Position numbers and translations under genes: made by a program
Shown: positions 45,361-58,321 of the stretch, one piece after another
Layout: each line of letters starts with the position of its first letter
How positions within the stretch are numbered: the stretch's first letter is position 1
The notes under the pieces: model-generated
Databases searched by the model: none
Seen by the model: the letters and a program-made list of their open reading frames with translations, nothing else
What the model was told of the DNA's origin: nothing
Source: Trichoplusia ni
Taxonomy: Eukaryota > Arthropoda > Insecta > Lepidoptera > Noctuidae
NCBI RefSeq assembly: GCF_003590095.1
Contig: NC_039482.1
Span: forward strand, 7,581,657-7,645,656
DNA length: 64,000 nucleotides
Direction: 5' to 3'

Positions 45361-48300
45361 CAGTGGCGTGCACAGACTTTTTAGGCAGGGTAGGCAAAAA
45401 AAAAAAAACACTCACCAACACCAAAAATTTTCAACTTGGCGGCTTAGGTTGTGATGTATGTGATTTGCCGCCTCAAATATACATAAATTGACTGATTTTA
45501 TGGACATATCAATTTGCGGATATTCGAAGTGGCCTTTCGGCACGTTTGTCTGGTGTTTCGTATCGGCACAATACGTAAAAACGAAAAAAAGAGTTGTTCG
45601 AGTGATATATTATGCGTGTACGGAACTAACAATATATATTTTAAAAATAATTTAGTGTTTTTTTATTTGTAAATTAAATCTACCCGTCTATCTTTCAGTA
45701 AATATTTTTGCAATACGGAATCGTAAAAATTATTATCGCGTTTCATTTCCAAAAGCAGGTTTTTTTCTATTGACATAATGGAAAGATCTGTAAGTCTTTC
45801 CTGGCCTTGGGTGTTTCTTAAATAGGTTTGAATACGTTTTAGCGACGAAAATGACCTTTCAGTTGAAGCACTGCTCGCGGGCACCGTAACAATTAATTTT
45901 GACAAACGCAGTACTTCGGGAAAAATTGTACTTAAGCCGGTTGTGTAAAAATAATCTATAATTTGGCAAATATTCATATTTTTTAATTCGCTGTTTTTAT
46001 AAACACATTTGAGCTCGTTCATGAGGCGTTCTAAGTTAAAGTTAAAAAATTTGTAGAAATTGCGTTACTAAATCTATCGGAAAATTATAATTATATTTTT
46101 CAAAGTTTTCGCACGACAATAATTCAAAATATTTTAGATCTTTTAGATTTTTATAACGCTCGCGACATTCGTTTGATATATTATCTACTATTTCAATAAA
46201 AACCCGCTTAAAAAATGATTTTGTATCTACTACATTACGTTCTTGTCTTGGCGGTCCTGTTACCCTTTTAACGCGTTCAAAAATTATGTCGAACTTAGAT
46301 CTGAATTCCTCTAAAAACGATTCAAATTCTTTTATTTTTTTCACGCAATAAACTACATCCGATGTCTTTTTTTGAATAATATCGTAAAGAATATCGGTTT
46401 CCGCGAATATTTCATTAAACACGTTAAGGAAAAACTGAAATTGAAAATCTTTTAAAAAAATTAAAAATGACGAAACTTGACTTAAGGTTTCGCCATCCCA
46501 CGAACTGACATTTTCTTCGATATCCTCAAATAAAGTAATTAAAACATTTAAGGAATTATAAATGACGTTTACAGTACGCGAATTATAAGTCCACCGAGTT
46601 GGAGCAACGCGAGGTAATTTTTTAATATCAGCAAATTTATTATAGTGACTTTGCCTTTTAGTACTATTATTAAAGAAATTGGCTAATATTTTTATATCGT
46701 TAAAAAAACTTTTTGTTTCGGGAATACGGTTACACGATTTTGAAAGTACTAAATTAAGAACGTGAGCGGAACACCAGACGTATGCAGCGAGAGGGCATTC
46801 CTGGCGAATCAACGACTGAACGCCGTTGAGTTCAGATGACAATACAGCGGCGCCGTCATAGGTCTGAGCGATTAATTTTGAAGAACACTTAAATTCTGAT
46901 AAAATCTGCAGAATGACAGTACTTAAAGTTTGCGCGGTGCGGTCGGAACTAACGTCAATGTATTTAATGAAACGATCATTAACTTCCGACTTATAAAAAT
47001 ATCTAAAAACAATAACTAGTTGCTCTTTACCGCTCACGTCTGGTGTTTCGTCAACCATCACGGCAACGAAATCAGTTTCGGCGATTTGTTGTTTTATTTT
47101 TTCTATCATTAATGACGCTACACTAGAGATAAGGTCATTTTGAATTCGATTTGACAAACCCGTAAATGAGATTGTGCTATTTTGTAAGTGATTTTCCAAA
47201 ACAACGTCATAAGCCGCGAGCAAGTTGACCATCTCTAAATAATTTCCTTGATTCGACGACGAAGCCGATTCATCATGTCCGCGAAACGCAAGTTCTTGTT
47301 TACCTAAAAAGCAAACAATGTCTATAAGTCGCCGAAAAATATTTCGATTCCGATCAACTTTTGCATTATGCCTATCGATATCGATTTTAATTTGTGAATC
47401 TAAACACGTCTCTATACGATTTTTACCAAAGCCGTGATATTTCATACAAGATTCTAAATGGTTTTCCGAGAGCTCGTGTTTTTTAGCCGCGCTGAGAAAA
47501 TTATGAATGTCCGAGTAACCGGTGTTATTCCAGACGGTTTTGTTATTTGAAAATAATAAACAAGGAAAACAGAACAATCGGTTACTATGAATACAACCCG
47601 TTAGCCAAATAAATGAATTATATTGTTTTATATTAAATTTACGATTAACTGTACCTTTCGTTTGTATCAAATTCAAAAAAGGCGTACTGCGGCCTTTCGC
47701 GATCACTTGTTTTTTGTCACCGAAAGATAGTTTTAAAAACGCACCAGTTTTTATTTTCTGTACACACACACCACTAGAACAACTTTCACAGTTAAAAACT
47801 TCCATTATTTATAATAATTATACAATTATCAACGATAAAATCTCAAAGAGATGCGTTTACGAAACGAATCAAACAAACAATAATAATGGCGTCCAGGGTT
47901 ACCCAATTTGAAAAAATACCCATATATTTTACTTAATATTACCCATTTACCCCAAAAAAGTTGAAAAGAAAAACCCGAATAATCGCAAGGTTTACTTGTT
48001 CATTTGATAAAAGTAAAGTATTTAGAATAAAACAAAGAAACTTTATTATTTTGGTTAAAATCAATGAATAAAAAATCTGACGTCGTTGAAAAATGACAAA
48101 GAATATTTTTTAAATGAATAACAATGAAACACATTGGAGTAAAACTATAGTCGTAATTTTTAAATGCTAAAAATATAATGTAAAAATTCCATACTCCTTC
48201 TTAATTACCCACCTTAGAGGGTAAATCTTTTCAGTTGGGTGGTAACACTGATTTACGACAAAATTTCGCGGTTGTAATAAAAAGTCACTGCCTACAGTTG

Positions 48301-48687
48301 TGTTAGTGTGCGTAGTGTTGACGTAGTGTGTACAAATGATTACATCAACACACACAACAGTGTTTTTGTATGACTACGAGACTTTCACACGCACACATAA
48401 ACACTCCACTGAATCAGTTAGACATTTAGTTTAAGTGTCTATACGCTTGGTGGCGCTAGCGCAGCGTTGTTAAGAATGCAAAAATGTTCGTAGTAGTGTA
48501 CTAGTATAAATGACAGATGGCGTTGTTTTAAGTTTTAAACACTTCACTTATTTAATTGTTCTATAATTAGATTAATATATGTTATGTAAAAATAATTATT
48601 AATATTTTAAATAAAATATTATTGTGAATGTCTGTCTTAGATTCTCAGGGTAGGCAGTGTCTTTTTGTCTTTATGGACTCGCCAGTG
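45361..48687 (-). mobile_element. hAT1: ZMYM/DUF4371-type hAT element
   Basis: The left end cagtggcgtgcaca (45361) and the right end, whose complement starts cactggcgagtcca (48687), are imperfect inverted repeats of the CAGTGGCG type. The element encloses the transposase at 45663-47805. It sits on the broken edge of the BEL remnant. An 8-base target duplication is not visible (gtcctgca left, accagcgt right), probably because hAT2 joins on the right side. Confidence 0.8.
45663..47805 (-). pseudogene. hAT1 transposase, one frameshift
   Basis: The main frame is 587 codons (47805-46042). It has a TTF-type finger region at residues ~67-85 (WLTGCIHSNRLFCFPCLLF), then a DUF4371-like core. Catalytic aspartates lie in AVMVDETPDVS (~252) and TYDGAAVLSSEL (~317), and CSAHVLNLVLSKS follows. 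After a one-base disruption near 46030-46045, a second frame (46022-45663) carries the hAT dimerisation block with ASSASTERSFSSLKRI and its conserved glutamate. Similar genes are often annotated ZMYM1-like. The frameshift lies in a T-run, so it could be a sequencing error and the element nearly intact. Confidence 0.85.
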
Positions 48688-48689
48688 AC

Positions 48690-50852
48690 CAGCGTTGCCA
48701 GAATGTTACTTTTGTAACATTTTACGTTACTTTTGGCCCTCCAATGTTACTTCCATGTTACACACACTCAATGTTACTTTTATGTTACTTTTGAGAATTT
48801 ATACATTCACAAATCTACTTATACATTCACTCGTGTGTATTTATTTCTCAATCTTTCATCCCGCGATCCCGCTTACGTGTGCGAGCGTCGGATGTTTGTT
48901 TGTGGATGTGAGAGAGACGACCGGACGGCCGCTCTGCGCTCTCGACGCTCGCTCGCTCGGTCGGTTCGGCGCTTGATTTTCTTCAAATTTCGAAGTTTGT
49001 TTATTTATTAAGTATTGTGTTGTTTTGTTTGTGACTTTTATTATAAGTAGTGATTCGGTAAATAGGTAATTATTATGTTTATTATTGTTGTTTTAATCAT
49101 ATATATTATTTCAGTAGTGAAGATCCCTTTTCCCGCGCAAATATTGCATCAATCTTATTGTCAGATTTAATGTAAGTAAGATTTATTTATTTTTTCTTCG
49201 CCGCTCCGCGTCACTCACTCACTGCTATTGCCATGCCATTTATGGGGTTGCCAGATACCAAAAAAAAACACAATTTGTACTAAATTGTAGAAATATGAAT
49301 GTAAAACTTTTCTAAATTTTATTATAGCAATATGTCGTTAACTCGTAATTGTTATTAAAAACATAGTCGTTATAACTTAAAATAGGATTAGTTTTAATGG
49401 AACATGAAACTTTTAATTACGCTTAGGAGATATAAGTACTTACAATTTTTCAGGGATGCGTGTTTTTTTTTTACTTGTTTTTAATGCACTAACTTTGTCT
49501 ATCTCTCTTTTTTACGTATGGTGTGATGATAAATGGAATGATGCATGTTGTGCTGTTGCTTTTACTGTGTTAACAAAATGAACATGTATCTAAAGAAGAT
49601 GAAGAGGTTTTTAATTGCTAAACCCTCCACATCAAAAACAAGAGAAAACACAGAAAATGTAGAAGAGGTGACTCCTGATGAGGCTTCTCCTGATGAGGCA
49701 CCGCCGCGAAAAAAAAACAAGCAAATTTATAATTTTAACGAAAAATGGCTTGAAGACACGGCTTTCAAAAATTGGATCTCGAAACGGGAGCAACAAGCTG
49801 GCTCAGTTTCTGCATTTTGTAAAATTTGTAATTGTCACATACTCAACCATAGGCCTGCTCTCGTAAAACATTTGAATACCATTAAACATAAACAACATGC
49901 TACCGCTATCAGCAAAACAACATCCATACAAGAAGTGCTTAGACCAAAAAAGGAAGAAGAGCTCCAGAAAAGAGCTGAACTCAAACTATGTGCTTTCTCG
50001 CTGAGCATAATTTACCTTTAATGTTGTCCGATCATTTAATTCCGTTCCTAGCTACAACATTTCCTGATTCACCTATAATAAAATCTGTTAAGTTAGGAAG
50101 AACGAAAGCAGGAAATATCGTCAAAAACAGTACTTGCCCCAATACTGACAGACGAACTTGTATCAAAACTCAAAAGAACAACATTCAGTATAATAATGGA
50201 CGAAACCACAGACATAAGTGTCAAAAACAATGCGCACTTGCGGTTATATTTTTTGATGGGGATGAATTAGTCGTTCACACTCAGTTTCTAGACATGTATG
50301 AAGTTACCTCGGGAAAAGGGAAAGATCTAACGGATGCTCTATTAAATTGGCTTGATAATAAAAAAATCCCAATAAAAAACTTCGTAGGCTTTGCGTCTGA
50401 TACCACAAACAGTATGGTCGGAGAAACACAATTCAGTGTTTAGTCATTTGAAGGAACGCGTACCACACATTGCATGTGTGAAGTGCAGCTGCCACATGAT
50501 ACATCTTGTGGCTTCCAAGGCATGTCTTAAGCTGCCAAGATTCGTTGAAGACTTTCTTAGAAATGTCGGTTGCGCACTTTAACCGCAGCACACTCCGACA
50601 CGAAAAACTAAAAGAGTTGCAGTTATTTTTCAATGTGGAAGTCCATAAAATATTGAGCCCATCGGTCACAAGATGGTTATCATTAGAGGCTTGTGTAAAC
50701 AGGGTACTCGAACAGTACGATGTTCTGTCCGCATATTTTAGACTTGAATTGTTAGAAGACCCTAGCAAAATCACGGAAGATATAATTGGGGTACTCGACA
50801 ATAAATTAACAAAAATTTACTTAGAGTTCATGTCGTTTACATTGGAACAATT
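48690..50852 (+). mobile_element. hAT2, 5' part, assembly copy 1
   Basis: It begins cagcgttgccagaatgttac, a hAT-like terminus, followed by repeated gttactt motifs to ~48795 that look like subterminal transposase-binding sites. The transposase starts near 49575. It ends where the Copia LTR starts. Duplicated as 55965-58127. Confidence 0.7.
49575..50852 (+). pseudogene. hAT2 transposase N-terminal part, copy 1
   Basis: The N-terminal frame carries a BED-like finger (FKNWISKREQQ...FCKICNCHIL...HLNTIKHKQH) followed by the hAT core (TTFPDSPIIKSVKLGRTKAG, VTRWLSLEACVNRVLEQY). Compared with the other copy it has single-base differences near 50000, 50127, 50426 and 50572 (extra or missing bases in short runs), which break the frame. 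These breaks are absent from the copy at 57148-58127, so they are likely assembly errors. Confidence 0.7.
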
Positions 50853-53410
50853 TGTAGGAGGTTTTGGAAAAAAAGCACTGATATAGTACTTAAGTTACTG
50901 TATTGAAAAATAATAATTGTACAAGAAGTTAATTACAAAACATCTTAGTGGTTAGTCATTACACACGAGAAGCAGAAGTGGCGCCGTGAAGCGGCAAGAA
51001 TTGGAACTACTCCGATTGCGTTCCAATTCTACCTATAATTCTTACATCCTCCCTGGAACGCAATCCCATATTAGTGACACAATACATATGCTTTTCTACA
51101 GTAGTTCCCTTGGTTAAGATATCTGATACATTTTCACAACCCTTAACATAACAAAACTTTAAGTTATTATTAATTACATGATCTTTAATAAAGTGGTAAC
51201 GAATATCTATATGCTTTGAGCGAGGTAAGTAACAATCATTCGCCGATAACTTGATGGCGCTCTGGTTGTCGCAGTATATGAGCAGAGTATCGGAGCCGCG
51301 ACCAACTTCAGCCTGCAGCTGCCGTAGCCAGAGAGCTTCCTGCGCCGCGCTCCCCATGGCCATGTATTCCGCTTCTGCTGTGGACAAGGCGATAGTCTGC
51401 TGTTTGCGGGAACACCACGATATAGCGCTTCCCTGAAACAGAAAAATATAACCGGTGCACGATTTCCGGTCTCGAGCATCACTTGCCCAGTCTGCGTCAC
51501 AGTAGCCCGTGATTTTTCTGTTACCACTCTTGGTATATGTAAGTTGTAGTCTTTAGTCCCTTGCAGGACTCTGACTCTTTTATTGCACTCCAGTGCTCAG
51601 ACCTCGGTTCTTTATTAATCTGCTTAAAGCAACATTGACAACATATGATATGTCAGTGTCTGGTTCCTTGAGCAACGTAAAGAAGACTTCCAATAGCCTG
51701 TTGTACGGGCAGTCCATTTCAACTTCAGTATTTTCATTAAATTTTTGTCCAACTTCTACAGGTGTCTTGATAGATTTGCATTCAGACATATTAAATTTTA
51801 TTAATATTTCTTTGATATATTTTTCTTGATCCAGCATTATGGAATCCTTTGATCGGGTAATATTGAGACCCAAACATTGGCTCACCTCTCCTAGATTCCT
51901 TCATATTTAATTTCTGCTGTAGTTTTTCCTATAATATATCTTATTAACATCTAGAACAATAATAATATATCATCAACCCAGATGGCAATGTAAACCCAAT
52001 GTTGATGTTAAAGTAAATACAAGGGTCAGTTTAGATTGTTGAATGCCCATTTCCTTTAAGACTGTGCTTAACTTTGTATTCCACAATCTACTCGCCTGTT
52101 TCAAACCATATATTGATTTATTTAAATGACATACCTCATCACCCTTTTTATACATTTCGGGCTGTACCATGTAAATATCTGTGTCTATAGATCCTTGTAG
52201 GAATGCAGAAACTGCGTCCATCTGGTATATATACAGGTCTTGCTGTGCAGCTAGAGCAAACAAATATCTAATGGATGTCCATCTTACCACAGGAGAGTAT
52301 ACCTCTTGGAAGTCCACACCCTTCTTTTGTGCATAACCCTTTATGACTAATCTAGCTTTATACTGCATAACTTCACCTTGTTGGTTGGTTTTCCTTTTGA
52401 ACACCCACTTGTTGGGTAAAGCAATTTTCCCAGGGGGCAGTTTCACCAGATTCCAGGTCTCATTTTCCATTAAAGAATTCATCTCAGCATCCATGGCTTG
52501 TTTCCATTCTTTAACTTCTGTGGAAGACAATGCCTCTTTTACTGTCTGAGGATCAGATAAACCAGTATATAAACAGAGCATGCCTTTCTTATCTTTGTTA
52601 CGTGGTCTCAATGTGATGTTACGAGTTCCTTGTTCCTGAACTGTAATATGCTTCGGTGGGTAACATGTCTCATCAGATTAGGATCATCAGCTGTGTCAGT
52701 CTCATATTCACTACTACTGTCGTTCTCAGCTTCTTCTAAGCTATGCTTATAGTCCACAGGTTGAGAGGAAGAAGCAGCTTCTAACTCCTTTGACTGGTCA
52801 TCAGGCTTTGACCCCTCTGACGATCCCAACCTGTCTTCTTCAGTTGAACGAAGCTGAAATCAGAAATTCATCACACAGACCAGGTTTTTCAAAAAATATA
52901 ACATCTCTACTCTTCATTATCTGATGTGTTTTAGGATGCATGACACGGTATCCCTTTGTTCTCTCACAATAACCTACAAATATCATTTTTCCGATTTCTT
53001 GTCCCACTTTTGTCTTCTCTCCTTAGGTACATGCACCATTGTTTCGGAACCAAATATTCTCATATGAGATAATTCTGGCTTGCGACCTGTCCACATTTGG
53101 TACGGAGTGTATTGTCAAGTGCCTTGGTGGGGGACCGATTTATGATATATGCAGCTGTGGCAACGGCTTCAGCCCAAACAGGTTTCTCTAAATTTGCGTT
53201 AGATATCATACATCTAGCCTTTTCCACAAGTGTCCTGTTCATTCTTTCTGACAATCCATTCTGCTGCGGGGTATATGGTGCTGATGTCTGATGTGTAATT
53301 CCACAATCAGCTAAGTATCTCTCGAAATTGCCGTTGCAGTATTCTTTTCCATTGTCTGTCCTTAACATTTTAATTTTTGAATCAAGCTGTTCTCTACATA
53401 TCTTTTATAA
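50853..53410 (-). mobile_element. Copia element, 3' part, assembly copy 1 (cut by gap)
   Basis: Begins with the LTR at 50853-51046 and continues through RNase H, reverse transcriptase and integrase regions on the - strand until the N gap. The frame is broken many times between 51387 and 53400 by small indels relative to the intact copy at 58128-62493. Error density rises toward the gap. Confidence 0.85.
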
Positions 53411-54410
53411 NNNNNNNNNNNNNNNNNNNNNNNNNNNNNNNNNNNNNNNNNNNNNNNNNNNNNNNNNNNNNNNNNNNNNNNNNNNNNNNNNNNNNNNNNN
53501 NNNNNNNNNNNNNNNNNNNNNNNNNNNNNNNNNNNNNNNNNNNNNNNNNNNNNNNNNNNNNNNNNNNNNNNNNNNNNNNNNNNNNNNNNNNNNNNNNNNN
53601 NNNNNNNNNNNNNNNNNNNNNNNNNNNNNNNNNNNNNNNNNNNNNNNNNNNNNNNNNNNNNNNNNNNNNNNNNNNNNNNNNNNNNNNNNNNNNNNNNNNN
53701 NNNNNNNNNNNNNNNNNNNNNNNNNNNNNNNNNNNNNNNNNNNNNNNNNNNNNNNNNNNNNNNNNNNNNNNNNNNNNNNNNNNNNNNNNNNNNNNNNNNN
53801 NNNNNNNNNNNNNNNNNNNNNNNNNNNNNNNNNNNNNNNNNNNNNNNNNNNNNNNNNNNNNNNNNNNNNNNNNNNNNNNNNNNNNNNNNNNNNNNNNNNN
53901 NNNNNNNNNNNNNNNNNNNNNNNNNNNNNNNNNNNNNNNNNNNNNNNNNNNNNNNNNNNNNNNNNNNNNNNNNNNNNNNNNNNNNNNNNNNNNNNNNNNN
54001 NNNNNNNNNNNNNNNNNNNNNNNNNNNNNNNNNNNNNNNNNNNNNNNNNNNNNNNNNNNNNNNNNNNNNNNNNNNNNNNNNNNNNNNNNNNNNNNNNNNN
54101 NNNNNNNNNNNNNNNNNNNNNNNNNNNNNNNNNNNNNNNNNNNNNNNNNNNNNNNNNNNNNNNNNNNNNNNNNNNNNNNNNNNNNNNNNNNNNNNNNNNN
54201 NNNNNNNNNNNNNNNNNNNNNNNNNNNNNNNNNNNNNNNNNNNNNNNNNNNNNNNNNNNNNNNNNNNNNNNNNNNNNNNNNNNNNNNNNNNNNNNNNNNN
54301 NNNNNNNNNNNNNNNNNNNNNNNNNNNNNNNNNNNNNNNNNNNNNNNNNNNNNNNNNNNNNNNNNNNNNNNNNNNNNNNNNNNNNNNNNNNNNNNNNNNN
54401 NNNNNNNNNN
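53411..54410. other. Assembly gap, 1000 N
   Basis: Exactly 1000 undetermined bases, a round number that usually marks a gap of unknown size. Long frames crossing it are meaningless. The flanks are near-identical 6.28-kb sequences. Confidence 0.98.
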
Positions 54411-55962
54411 GGTCATTTTGAATTCGATTTGACAAACCCGTAAATGAGATTGTGCTATTTTGTAAGTGATTTTCCAAAAACGTCATAAGCCGCGAGCAAG
54501 TTGACCATCTCTAAATAATTTCCTTGATTCGACGACGAAGCCGATTCATCATGTCCGCGAAACGCAAGTTCTTCTTGTTTACCTAAAAAGCAAACAATGT
54601 CTATAAGTCGCCGAAAAATATTTTCGATTCCGATCAACTTTTGCATTATGCCTATCGATATCGATTTTAATTTGTGAATCTAAACACGTCTCTATACGAT
54701 TTTTACCAAAGCGTGATATTTCATACAAGATTCTAAATGGTTTTCCGAGAGCTCGTGTTTTTAGCCGCGCTGAGAAATTATGAATGTCCGAGTAACCGGT
54801 GTTATTCCAGACGGTTTTGTTATTTGAAAATAATAAACAAGGAAAACAGAACAATCGGTTACTATGAATACAACCGTTAGCCAAATAAATGAATTATATT
54901 GTTTTATATTAAATTACGATTAACTGTACCTTTCGTTTGTATCAAATTCAAAAAAGGCGTACTGCGGCCTTTCGCGATCACTTGTTTTTTGTCACCGAAA
55001 GATAGTTTTAAAAACGCACCAGTTTTTATTTTCTGTACACAACACCCACTAGAACACTTTCACAGTTAAAAACTTCCATTATTTATAATAATTATACAAT
55101 TATCAACGATAAAATCTCAAAGAGATGCGTTTACGAAACGAATCAAACAAACAATAATAATGGCGTCCAGGGTTTACCCAATTTGAAAAAATACCCATAT
55201 ATTTTACTTAATATACCCATTTACCCCAAAAAGTTGAAAAAGAAAAACCCGAATAATCGCAAGGTTTACTTGTTCATTTGATAAAAGTAAAGTATTTAGA
55301 ATAAAACAAAGAAACTTTATTATTTTGGTTAAAATCAATGAATAAAAAATCTGACGTCGTTGAAAAATGACAAAAGAATATTTTTTAAATGAATAACAAT
55401 GAAACACATTGGAGTAAAACTATAGTCGTAATTTTTAAATGCTAAAAATATAATGTAAAAATTCCATACTCCTTCTTAATTACCCACCTTAGAGGGTAAA
55501 TCTTTTCAGTTGGGTGGTAACACTGATTTACGACAAAATTTCGCGGTTGTAATAAAAAGTCACTGCCTACAGTTGTGTTAGTGTGCGTAGTGTTGACGTA
55601 GTGTGTACAAATGATTACATCAACACACACAACAGTGTTTTTGTATGACTACGAGACTTTCACACGCACACATAAACACTCCACTGAATCAGTTAGACAT
55701 TTAGTTTAAGTGTCTATACGCTTGGTGGCGCTAGCGCAGCGTTGTTAAGAATGCAAAAATGTTCGTAGTAGTGTACTAGTATAAATGACAGATGGCGTTG
55801 TTTTAAGTTTTAAACACTTCACTTATTTAATTGTTCTATAATTAGATTAATATATGTTATGTAAAAATAATTATTAATATTTTAAATAAAATATTATTGT
55901 GAATGTCTGTCTTAGATTCTCAGGGTAGGCAGTGTCTTTTTGTCTTTATGGACTCGCCAGTG
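54411..55962 (-). mobile_element. hAT1 5' part, assembly copy 2
   Basis: Repeats 47132-48687, including the first ~220 codons of the transposase, its leader and the right terminal inverted repeat. Within 54411-55080 there are many small indels (for example cttcttgttt for cttgttt and agcgtg for agccgtg) that break the frame, whereas beyond 55400 the match is almost perfect. This suggests error at the contig start. Confidence 0.85.
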
Positions 55963-55964
55963 AC

Positions 55965-58127
55965 CAGCGTTGCCAGAATGTTACTTTTGTAACATTTTAC
56001 GTTACTTTTGGCCCTCCAATGTTACTTCCATGTTACACCACACTCAATGTTACTTTTATGTTACTTTTGAGAATTTATACATTCACAAATCTACTTATAC
56101 ATTCACTCGTGTGTATTTATTTCTCAATCTTTCATCCCGCGATCCCGCTTACGTGTGCGAGCGTCGGATGTTTGTTTGTGGATGTGAGAGAGACGACCGG
56201 ACGGCCGCTCTGCGCTCTCGACGCTCGCTCGCTCGGTCGGTTCGGCGCTTGATTTTCTTCAAATTTCGAAGTTTGTTTATTTATTAAGTATTGTGTTGTT
56301 TTGTTTGTGACTTTTATTATAAGTAGTGATTCGGTAAATAGGTAATTATTATGTTTATTATTGTTGTTTTAATCATATATATTATTTCAGTAGTGAAGAT
56401 CCCTTTTCCGCGCAAATATTGCATCAATCTTATTGTCAGATTTAATGTAAGTAAGATTTATTTATTTTTTTCTTCGCCGCTCCGCGTCACTCACTCACTG
56501 CTATTGCCATGCCATTTATGGGGTTGCCAGATACCAAAAAAAAACACAATTTGTACTAAATTGTAGAAATATGAATGTAAAACTTTTCTAAATTTTATTA
56601 TAGCAATATGTCGTTAACTCGTAATTGTTATTAAAAACATAGTCGTTATAACTTAAAATAGGATTAGTTTTAATGGAACATGAAACTTTTAATTACGCTT
56701 AGGAGATATAAGTACTTACAATTTTTCAGGGATGCGTGTTTTTTTTTTACTTGTTTTTAATGCACTAACTTTGTCTATCTCTCTTTTTTACGTATGGTGT
56801 GATGATAAATGGAATGATGCATGTTGTGCTGTTGCTTTTACTGTGTTAACAAAATGAACATGTATCTAAAGAAGATGAAGAGGTTTTTAATTGCTAAACC
56901 CTCCACATCAAAAACAAGAGAAAACACAGAAAATGTAGAAGAGGTGACTCCTGATGAGGCTTCTCCTGATGAGGCACCGCCGCGAAAAAAAAAACAAGCA
57001 AATTTATAATTTTAACGAAAAATGGCTTGAAGACACGGCTTTCAAAAATTGGATCTCGAAACGGGAGCAACAAGCTGGCTCAGTTTCTGCATTTTGTAAA
57101 ATTTGTAATTGTCACATACTCAACCATAGGCCTGCTCTCGTAAACATTTGAATACCATTAAACATAAACAACATGCTACCGCTATCAGCAAAACAACATC
57201 CATACAAGAAGTGCTTAGACCAAAAAAGGAAGAAGAGCTCCAGAAAAGAGCTGAACTCAAACTATGTGCTTTTCTCGCTGAGCATAATTTACCTTTAATG
57301 TTGTCCGATCATTTAATTCCGTTCCTAGCTACAACATTTCCTGATTCACCTATAATAAAATCTGTTAAGTTAGGAAGAACGAAAGCAGGAAATATCGTCA
57401 AAACAGTACTTGCCCCAATACTGACAGACGAACTTGTATCAAAACTCAAAAGAACAACATTCAGTATAATAATGGACGAAACCACAGACATAAGTGTCAA
57501 AAAACAATGCGCACTTGCGGTTATATTTTTTGATGGGGATGAATTAGTCGTTCACACTCAGTTTCTAGACATGTATGAAGTTACCTCGGGAAAAGGGAAA
57601 GATCTAACGGATGCTCTATTAAATTGGCTTGATAATAAAAAAATCCCAATAAAAAACTTCGTAGGCTTTGCGTCTGATACCACAAACAGTATGGTCGGAG
57701 AACACAATTCAGTGTTTAGTCATTTGAAGGAACGCGTACCACACATTGCATGTGTGAAGTGCAGCTGCCACATGATACATCTTGTGGCTTCCAAGGCATG
57801 TCTTAAGCTGCCAAGATTCGTTGAAGACTTTCTTAGAAATGTCGGTGCGCACTTTAACCGCAGCACACTCCGACACGAAAAACTAAAAGAGTTGCAGTTA
57901 TTTTTCAATGTGGAAGTCCATAAAATATTGAGCCCATCGGTCACAAGATGGTTATCATTAGAGGCTTGTGTAAACAGGGTACTCGAACAGTACGATGTTC
58001 TGTCCGCATATTTTAGACTTGAATTGTTAGAAGACCCTAGCAAAATCACGGAAGATATAATTGGGGTACTCGACAATAAATTAACAAAAATTTACTTAGA
58101 GTTCATGTCGTTTACATTGGAACAATT
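55965..58127 (+). mobile_element. hAT2, 5' part, assembly copy 2
   Basis: Second copy of 48690-50852 with the same terminal cagcgttgccagaatg and gttactt-rich subterminal zone (55965-56070). Ends at the Copia insertion, immediately before TGTAGG at 58128. Confidence 0.8.
56851..58127 (+). pseudogene. hAT2 transposase N-terminal part, copy 2
   Basis: The main frame (57148-58127) is open and carries the catalytic motifs IIMDETTDIS and FASDTTNSMVG, then CVKCSCHMIHLVASKA and VTRWLSLEACVNRVLEQY. Upstream, the finger-containing segment is displaced by one-base differences in the A-run near 56990 and near 57144. The protein is interrupted after LEQF by the Copia insertion and resumes in the same reading sense at 62494 (NDFNRLFQ). 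Taken with copy 1, the breaks are not shared, so the locus may originally be intact up to the Copia site. Confidence 0.8.
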
Positions 58128-58321
58128 TGTAGGAGGTTTTGGAAAAAAGCACTGATATTAGTACTTAAGTTACTGTATTGAAAAATAATAATTGTACAAG
58201 AAGTTAATTACAAAACATCTTAGTGGTTAGTCATTACACACGAGAAGCAGAAGTGGCGCCGTGAAGCGGCAAGAATTGGAACTACTCCGATTGCGTTCCA
58301 ATTCTACCTATAATTCTTACA
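58128..58321 (-). repeat. Copia 3' LTR
   Basis: 194 bases, TG...CA ends, same sequence as 62300-62493. The polyprotein frame ends 13 codons inside it (stop at 58282). Confidence 0.9.

Noticed and set aside
53328..54486. Long frames of 340-374 codons on both strands
   Set aside because: They run through 1000 undetermined bases; only a few real codons lie at each edge.
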